Below are positions 6,213-11,032 of a DNA stretch of 11,032 nucleotides, piece after piece (the first letter of the stretch is position 1; every line of letters begins with the position of its first letter). The notes under the pieces are model-generated. The model saw only the letters and a list, made by a program, of their open reading frames with translations. It did not search any database and had not been told where the DNA came from. Source of the stretch: Clostridiales bacterium. Lineage in GTDB: Bacteria; Bacillota; Clostridia; Lutisporales; Lutisporaceae. Position numbers and translations under genes: made by a program. The stretch covers positions 1 to 11,032 of the forward strand of contig JAAYKT010000307.1 of assembly GCA_012522255.1 (NCBI GenBank), read 5' to 3'.

Positions 6213-7253
6213 ATGGATGATAAATTGACTTATAAGAGTTCCGGAGTAGATGTTGAAGCCGGTTATAAAGCGGTTAAATTAATGAAAGAACATGTAAAGA
6301 GGACGGAAATACCGGGCGCCATGGGGAATTTGGGAAGCTTTGGCGGATTTTTTGCACCTGATTTTAATGACTACAGTAATCCCATATTAGTATCGGGCAC
6401 CGATGGTGTCGGTACGAAATTGCAAATTGCTTTTATGATGGATAAACATGATACCATAGGTATTGATTGTGTGGCTATGTGTGTAAACGATATTGTCTGT
6501 CATGGTGCCAAACCCTTGTTTTTCTTGGATTATATAGGCACCGGAAAATTAAATCCTCAAAAAGCTTCGGATATTGTAAAAGGAATATGTGACGGGTGTG
6601 TGGAATCTTTTTGCGCATTGATAGGCGGGGAAACTGCTGAGATGCCCGGATTTTATAATGAAGAAGAATATGATTTGGCAGGTTTTGCAGTGGGAATTGT
6701 TGATAAAGAAAAGGTTATTAACGGAAGCCAAGTTGCAAAGGGCGATATCATAATAGGTCTGCCTTCCTCCGGAATTCACAGCAATGGCTATTCTCTTGTC
6801 AGAAAACTGTTTTTTGAAATAAATGATTATAAAGTTGATTCAAGGTTTCCGGAACTGCCAAAAATTTTAGGGGATGAACTTTTAACTCCTACCAGGATCT
6901 ATGTTAAAACAATACTTAAGCTTTTAAGACAATATGAAATAAAAGGAATTGCCCATATTACCGGCGGAGGTTTTATAGAAAACATTCCGCGGACTATTCC
7001 TAATGGATTGATGGGCAGAATAGAATTAGGAAGCTGGCCCGTACTTCCTATTTTTAATTTGATGGGACGATTGGGGAAGATAGAGGAGTATGTACTTTTT
7101 AATACTTTCAATATGGGAATAGGTCTTGTATTAATTGTTGACAGATTGTCAGTCGATGATATTATGAATTCTCTTAAAACTATGAATGAAAAAGCATATG
7201 TCATAGGCGATATTGTCGATGGCCGGGGGGGTATAGAGCTTTGTCAAAAGTAA
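6213..7253 (+). CDS. purM: phosphoribosylformylglycinamidine cyclo-ligase (AIR synthetase)
   Basis: Uses ATP to close FGAM into 5-aminoimidazole ribonucleotide; a cytosolic dimer of the same ATP-binding superfamily as the PurL synthetase domain. The 346-residue length is typical. Recognisable segments are KSSGVDVEAGY near the N-terminus, SGTDGVGTK (61-69), MDKHDTIGIDCVAMCVND, LIGGETAEMPG, SSGIHSNGYSLVRK, HITGGGFIENIPR and NTFNMGIG. I chose ATG at 6213, which is 9 bases after GAGG (6200-6203) and gives an N-terminus like Bacillus PurM. An in-frame GTG at 6186 would add nine residues that do not resemble the family. Its last 13 bases overlap purN, which suggests translational coupling. Confidence 0.96.
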   Translation: MDDKLTYKSSGVDVEAGYKAVKLMKEHVKRTEIPGAMGNLGSFGGFFAPDFNDYSNPILVSGTDGVGTKLQIAFMMDKHDTIGIDCVAMCVNDIVCHGAKPLFFLDYIGTGKLNPQKASDIVKGICDGCVESFCALIGGETAEMPGFYNEEEYDLAGFAVGIVDKEKVINGSQVAKGDIIIGLPSSGIHSNGYSLVRKLFFEINDYKVDSRFPELPKILGDELLTPTRIYVKTILKLLRQYEIKGIAHITGGGFIENIPRTIPNGLMGRIELGSWPVLPIFNLMGRLGKIEEYVLFNTFNMGIGLVLIVDRLSVDDIMNSLKTMNEKAYVIGDIVDGRGGIELCQK

Positions 7254-7867
7254 AGATCGGAGTTTTGATTTCCGGCGGTGGAACCAATTTGCAGGCACTT
7301 ATAGATGCGATAAATGGCGGAAGCATAAACGGGAATATAGCAGTTGTGATTTCTGACAGGGATAATGCTCATGGTATAGAAAGAGCAAAAAAGCATGGTA
7401 TTGATGGCATTGTTATAAGCAGAAAAGACTATAAGAATAAAGGTGAGTTTTTTGATACCTTAATAAATACACTTAAAGAATATGAAGTGGATCTTATTGT
7501 TTTGGCAGGATTTTTAACTATTTTATCTAAAAATTTTGTTGAGGTTTTTAATGAGAAAATTATAAATATTCATCCGGCACTTATACCGTCATTTTGTGGT
7601 GAAGGCTATTACGGGCAAAAAGTTCATACGGCTGCTTTGGATTATGGCATCAAAGTTTCCGGGGCTACCGTTCATTTTGTTGATGAAAAAGCAGACACAG
7701 GTCCTATCATATTGCAGGAGGCCGTACCTGTGATGGAAGATGATACACCGGAAACATTGGCTCTTAGGGTATTGCAAGTTGAGCATAAGATTTTACCGGA
7801 AGCAGTCAGATTATACTGTGACGGTAAGTTAATTATAGAAGGCAGAAAAGTTAAGCAAATTAATTAA
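7241..7867 (+). CDS. purN: phosphoribosylglycinamide formyltransferase (10-formyl-THF dependent)
   Basis: Transfers a formyl group from 10-formyltetrahydrofolate to GAR, the third step of the pathway. The 208 residues are a normal length. SGGGTNLQAL near the N-terminus binds the nucleotide phosphate. NIHPALIPSF holds catalytic Asn109 and His111, and DTGPII holds Asp152, completing the usual Asn-His-Asp set. The start is TTG at 7241, inside the 3' end of purM, with a G-rich tract (7225-7231) as a likely ribosome site. There is no nearby ATG, and the residues after the TTG (SKVKIGVLISGGG) match the family start. purH begins 21 bases after its stop. Confidence 0.96.
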   Translation: MSKVKIGVLISGGGTNLQALIDAINGGSINGNIAVVISDRDNAHGIERAKKHGIDGIVISRKDYKNKGEFFDTLINTLKEYEVDLIVLAGFLTILSKNFVEVFNEKIINIHPALIPSFCGEGYYGQKVHTAALDYGIKVSGATVHFVDEKADTGPIILQEAVPVMEDDTPETLALRVLQVEHKILPEAVRLYCDGKLIIEGRKVKQIN

Positions 7868-7888
7868 TACGAAAGGAAAATGATATAT

Positions 7889-9430
7889 ATGATGAAAAGG
7901 GCTCTCATAAGCGTTTCAGATAAAGAAGGCATAGTTGAATTTGCCAAAAAACTTGATGCCCTTGGGGTAAGCATTATTTCCACGGGGGGAACCGCTAAGG
8001 CATTGTCCGAAGCAGGGTTAAGTATTATTCCTATATCCAATATTACCGGGTTTCCCGAGTGCCTGGATGGCAGGGTAAAAACATTACATCCCAAAATTCA
8101 CGGCGGACTTTTAGCTATTAGAGACAATACAGTACATATGAACACATTAAGAGAACTGGGTATAGAAATAATTGATATAGTTGTGGTAAATCTTTACCCC
8201 TTTAAGAAAACAATTGAAAATGAAGATTGTTCTTTGGACTTAGCTATTGAAAACATCGATATAGGCGGCCCGTCAATGTTAAGGGCGGCAGCTAAAAATA
8301 ATAAATATGTTACTGTTGTTACAGATCCTTCTGATTATGAAAAAATCATCAATGAGCTGGAAAACATAGGAGAAGTATCAAAAAAGACAAGATTAGAGTT
8401 GGCAGCAAAGGTGTTTTCTCATACCGCTCATTATGATGCATTGATAGCGGATTATCTATGGAAGAAAGCTGATTTACCTAAGTACCCCGATTTATTGACA
8501 TATACGTATGAAAAAGTTCAGGAATTAAGATATGGTGAAAACCCACATCAAAATGCTGCATTTTATAAGGATTCATGTAAGGCAAAAGGAGCCTTACATA
8601 ATGCAGTGCAACTAAACGGGAAAGAACTGTCTTTTAATAATATAAATGATGCTAATGGAGCATTGGAACTCTTGAAGGAATTTGACGAACCAGCGTGTGT
8701 TGCAGTAAAGCATGCCAATCCCTGCGGCGTTGCTTTGGGAGCAGATAGTTATGATGCATATATAAAAGCTTATGAAGGTGACCCCGTATCTATATTCGGC
8801 GGTATCGTAGCAGTAAACAGGATAGTGGATGATAGGGCTGCCGCTTTGATGGCTGAGATATTTCTGGAAATAATAATTGCACCGGATTATACCGATGAGG
8901 CCTTAAAGATATTAAAAGAAAAGAAAAATCTTAGAGTTTTGAAATTGGATGAAATATCTTTCAGACCACCGGAAGGCATAGAGTTAAAAAAAGTTTACGG
9001 TGGTTTGTTGGTACAGGATTCAGATTACAGGGATTTTGACGAAAAAGATATAAACTATGTTACCAAGACAAAACCAAATAAAGAGGAATACAAAGATTTG
9101 CTTTTTACCTGGAAGGTAGTTAAGCATGTTAAATCAAATGCAATTGTTATAGCCAAGGATGGCAAAACCTTGGGAATAGGGCCTGGTCAGACAAATAGGA
9201 TCTGGGCTGCCGAAATGAGTTTAACCAGGGCTGGACAACAGTCAGTTGGCGCAGTTATGGCTTCGGATGCATTCTTCCCCTTTCCGGATGTTGTAGCTGC
9301 TGCTGCTAATGCCGGTATAAGGGCCATTATCCAGCCCGGTGGCTCTTTAAAAGATGATGAATCTATAAAAATGTGCAACGAAAAGGGTATATCAATGATA
9401 TTTACAGGTATGAGGCATTTTAAACACTAA
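7889..9430 (+). CDS. purH: bifunctional AICAR formyltransferase / IMP cyclohydrolase
   Basis: Carries out the last two steps to IMP. The N-terminal cyclohydrolase domain (about 1-195) shows SVSDK, STGGT (31-35), GRVKTLHPKIHGG (61-73) and NIDIGGPSMLRAAAKN. The C-terminal formyltransferase domain shows RYGENPHQNAAFY, KHANPCGVA with catalytic Lys274 and His275, SDAFFPFPDVV and QPGGSLKDDE. The 513-residue length is typical. Three in-frame ATGs occur, at 7880, 7889 and 7892. I chose 7889 because it lies 11 bases after AAAGGA (7872-7877), whereas 7880 is only 2 bases away. The choice is not certain, and 7892 would fit the family equally well. purD starts 15 bases after the stop. Confidence 0.96.
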   Translation: MMKRALISVSDKEGIVEFAKKLDALGVSIISTGGTAKALSEAGLSIIPISNITGFPECLDGRVKTLHPKIHGGLLAIRDNTVHMNTLRELGIEIIDIVVVNLYPFKKTIENEDCSLDLAIENIDIGGPSMLRAAAKNNKYVTVVTDPSDYEKIINELENIGEVSKKTRLELAAKVFSHTAHYDALIADYLWKKADLPKYPDLLTYTYEKVQELRYGENPHQNAAFYKDSCKAKGALHNAVQLNGKELSFNNINDANGALELLKEFDEPACVAVKHANPCGVALGADSYDAYIKAYEGDPVSIFGGIVAVNRIVDDRAAALMAEIFLEIIIAPDYTDEALKILKEKKNLRVLKLDEISFRPPEGIELKKVYGGLLVQDSDYRDFDEKDINYVTKTKPNKEEYKDLLFTWKVVKHVKSNAIVIAKDGKTLGIGPGQTNRIWAAEMSLTRAGQQSVGAVMASDAFFPFPDVVAAAANAGIRAIIQPGGSLKDDESIKMCNEKGISMIFTGMRHFKH

Positions 9431-9445
9431 GAGAGGGGCGTAGTA

Positions 9446-10696
9446 TTGAGAGTTTTAGTAGTTGGAGGCGGAGGCCGTGAACACGCCTTGGTTTGGAAAT
9501 TGTCCCAAAGTATGAAGGTAAACGAAATATTTTGTGCACCCGGTAATGGGGGCATAAGGCAGATGGCAGAATGCATTGATATAAAAGCAGAGGATATAGA
9601 GGGCCTTTATGAATTTGTTTTGAATAAGAAAATTGACATTACGGTAGTCGGACCTGAGGTGCCTTTAAGCTTGGGAATCACGGATTATTTTGAAAAGAAA
9701 GGGTTAAGAGTATTCGGGCCAAGACAAAATGCGGCTATTATTGAAAGCAGTAAGGCTTTTTCAAAAGAATTAATGGAAAAGTATAAAATCCCAACGGCTT
9801 CTTATAAGATTTACGAAAGCCCTGCCGAGGCTAAGGCGAACCTAAGCGAATTCGGTTTTCCGGTAGTTATAAAAGCAGACGGATTAGCGGCTGGAAAAGG
9901 GGTAATAATTGTTGACGATCTTGGTTCCGGAATCAAGGCCATAGATTCGATAATGGAAGAAAAGCAATTTGGAGAAGCGGGAAACAGAGTTATTATTGAA
10001 GAATACTTAAACGGCAAAGAGGCAACTATTTTAGCTTTTACTGATGGAATAACCGCTGTGCCGATGGTTAGCGCCCAGGACTACAAGCGAATCTTTGATG
10101 ATGATGAAGGCTTAAATACGGGAGGCATGGGAGCTGTATCACCGGCTTTGCATTATAGAGAAGAGATGTCGGCTGAAATTATGGAAACGATTATACTCCC
10201 GACCGTCAAAGCTATGAAATATGAGAACAGATCCTATAAAGGTGTATTGTACTTTGGATTGATGTTGACAGATAAAGGACCCAAGGTTATTGAGTATAAT
10301 TGTCGATTTGGTGACCCAGAAGCTGAGGTGGTGTTGCTTCGCTTAGAAAGTGACTTAATGGATATAATGGAAGCAGTTATAGATGAAAGATTGGATAAAG
10401 AATGTATAGAATGGAAAGAAGAGGCGGCGGTTTGCGTAGTAATGGCATCTTCAGGATATCCGGGAAGTTATAAAAAAGGCTATGAAATTAGGGGACTGAA
10501 CAGCGTGGTAGACAGTATGGTTTTCCATGCTGGCACCAAATTTATTGATGGTAAGGTCGTAACCAACGGCGGAAGGGTTTTGGTTCTGTCGGCATTGGGA
10601 AAAACGGTGGCCGATGCAAGAGAAAATGTATATAAGGACATAGAAAAGATAGATTTTGAAGGGTGTTATAACAGAAAAGATATTGCTAAGACATAA
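9446..10696 (+). CDS. purD: phosphoribosylamine-glycine ligase (GAR synthetase)
   Basis: Joins glycine to phosphoribosylamine using ATP, the second step, taking the unstable product of PurF. It is an ATP-grasp enzyme of 416 residues, a normal length. Visible signatures are VLVVGGGGREHAL at the N-terminus, KADGLAAGKG (143-152), EEYLNGKEATI, NTGGMGAVSP (224-233) and CRFGDPEAE (286-294). The start is TTG at 9446, 7 bases after GAGAGGGG (9431-9438). The next residues (RVLVVGGGGREHAL) are the conserved beginning of the family, so no other start is plausible. It is the last gene of the block and is followed by an intrinsic terminator. Confidence 0.97.
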   Translation: MRVLVVGGGGREHALVWKLSQSMKVNEIFCAPGNGGIRQMAECIDIKAEDIEGLYEFVLNKKIDITVVGPEVPLSLGITDYFEKKGLRVFGPRQNAAIIESSKAFSKELMEKYKIPTASYKIYESPAEAKANLSEFGFPVVIKADGLAAGKGVIIVDDLGSGIKAIDSIMEEKQFGEAGNRVIIEEYLNGKEATILAFTDGITAVPMVSAQDYKRIFDDDEGLNTGGMGAVSPALHYREEMSAEIMETIILPTVKAMKYENRSYKGVLYFGLMLTDKGPKVIEYNCRFGDPEAEVVLLRLESDLMDIMEAVIDERLDKECIEWKEEAAVCVVMASSGYPGSYKKGYEIRGLNSVVDSMVFHAGTKFIDGKVVTNGGRVLVLSALGKTVADARENVYKDIEKIDFEGCYNRKDIAKT

Positions 10697-10734
10697 AAAA
10701 GTGTTATTGTGTTAAATTGAAACAATCTATGTTC

Positions 10735-10773
10735 ATAAATTATATTTAATTTATATAGTTGTAAAAGCAACTC
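10735..10773 (+). repeat. two AT-rich hairpins in the purD 3' untranslated region
   Basis: ATAAATTA (10735-10742) pairs with TAATTTAT (10747-10754) around a 4-base loop. AGTTG (10758-10762) pairs with CAACT (10769-10773) around 6 bases. Both lie between the purD stop and the main terminator. Neither is followed by a proper T-run. They may protect the mRNA end or may be chance in AT-rich sequence. Confidence 0.35.
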
Positions 10774-10778
10774 TATTT

Positions 10779-10818
10779 AAGACATGATGCCAAATTTTGG
10801 GCACCAGGTCTTTTTTTT
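10779..10818 (+). terminator. intrinsic terminator of the purine operon
   Basis: The stem pairs AAGAC (10779-10783), TG and TGCC with GGCA, CA and GTCTT (10808-10812), with only an A-G and an A-C mismatch, around an 8-base loop (10792-10799). Eight T follow or overlap its foot (10811-10818). It lies 82 bases after purD and closes the transcription unit. Confidence 0.88.
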
Positions 10819-11032
10819 ATATACTTTTAAAGTCAACGGTGGGTTGAGATCGGTTTATTTGTATAAGTTTAATCGGATTATGGCAACCACAGGAACAATT
10901 GGGCATATTTATAAAAAAATTGTGAACTTATTTTATTAGATAATTCTAAAAGGGAGTATATGGCATATTTTTTGCAATATAATACTTTTATATATAATAG
11001 AAGTAAGCGGGTTTGCTTTTGGAGTATATTCC
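10819..11032. other. non-coding region between the operon terminator and the next gene
   Basis: These 214 bases contain no convincing gene. They hold two near-identical 9-mers (10849-10857 and 10872-10880), a -24/-12 promoter-like element near 10961, AT-rich sequence, and GGAG at 11021-11024. The GGAG could be the ribosome site of a + strand gene starting just outside the window. Confidence 0.6.
10961..10977 (+). promoter_or_regulatory. sigma-54-like -24/-12 promoter element
   Basis: TGGCATATTTTTTGCAA has GG (10962-10963) and GC (10974-10975) separated by exactly 10 bases, as sigma-54 promoters require, and keeps TGGCA and TTGCA. Transcription would start near 10987 and run out of the window. 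TTGCAA (10972-10977) could instead be a sigma-A -35 with TATAAT at 10993-10998, but that spacing is only 15 bases. AT-rich sequence makes chance matches possible. Confidence 0.45.

Noticed and set aside
10880..10939. Small ORF of 19 codons starting MATTGTIGH
   Set aside because: It has no ribosome binding site and no distinctive composition, and lies in an intergenic region between a terminator and a promoter-like element.

Overview
This window is a purine biosynthesis locus from a low-GC, Gram-positive anaerobe, most likely a member of Clostridia. The evidence is AT-rich third codon positions, Shine-Dalgarno sites of the GGAGG type, several TTG starts, a guanine riboswitch with its own intrinsic terminator, and a single-chain PurL of about 1250 residues of the clostridial kind. 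All seven complete genes lie on the + strand, in the order purL, purE, purF, purM, purN, purH, purD.

Layout: 1-178 is an upstream region with two inverted repeats and possibly the 5' end of a divergent gene. 179-3934 is purL. 3935-4243 holds a promoter, a guanine-type purine riboswitch aptamer and a riboswitch terminator, which together control the second block. 4244-10696 is purE-purF-purM-purN-purH-purD, tightly packed, with one 13-base overlap (purM/purN) and an internal hairpin between purF and purM. An intrinsic terminator at 10779-10818 closes the operon. The last 214 bases are non-coding and contain a sigma-54-like -24/-12 element that probably drives a gene beyond the window.

Pathway: PurF makes phosphoribosylamine from PRPP, PurD adds glycine, PurN formylates to FGAR, PurL amidates to FGAM, PurM closes the imidazole ring to AIR, PurE shifts or adds the carboxylate, and PurH makes the last two steps to IMP. 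PurC, PurB and PurK are not encoded here.

The most striking observation is that both glutamine amidotransferases of the pathway have lost the catalytic cysteine that hydrolyses glutamine, and both have glycine in its place. PurF begins Met-Gly-Gly-Ile-Val-Gly instead of Met-Cys-Gly-Ile-Val-Gly, and its oxyanion-hole Asn is Asp (HDG rather than HNG). PurL reads GIGNGFQ instead of GICNGFQ and has other changes in the same domain. The synthetase domain of PurL and the phosphoribosyltransferase domain of PurF look intact, as do the four iron-sulfur cysteines of PurF. The simplest reading is a purine pathway that takes its nitrogen from free ammonia, or from a separate glutaminase, at both amidation steps. 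This is inferred from sequence only; the family comparisons are from memory, not from an alignment.
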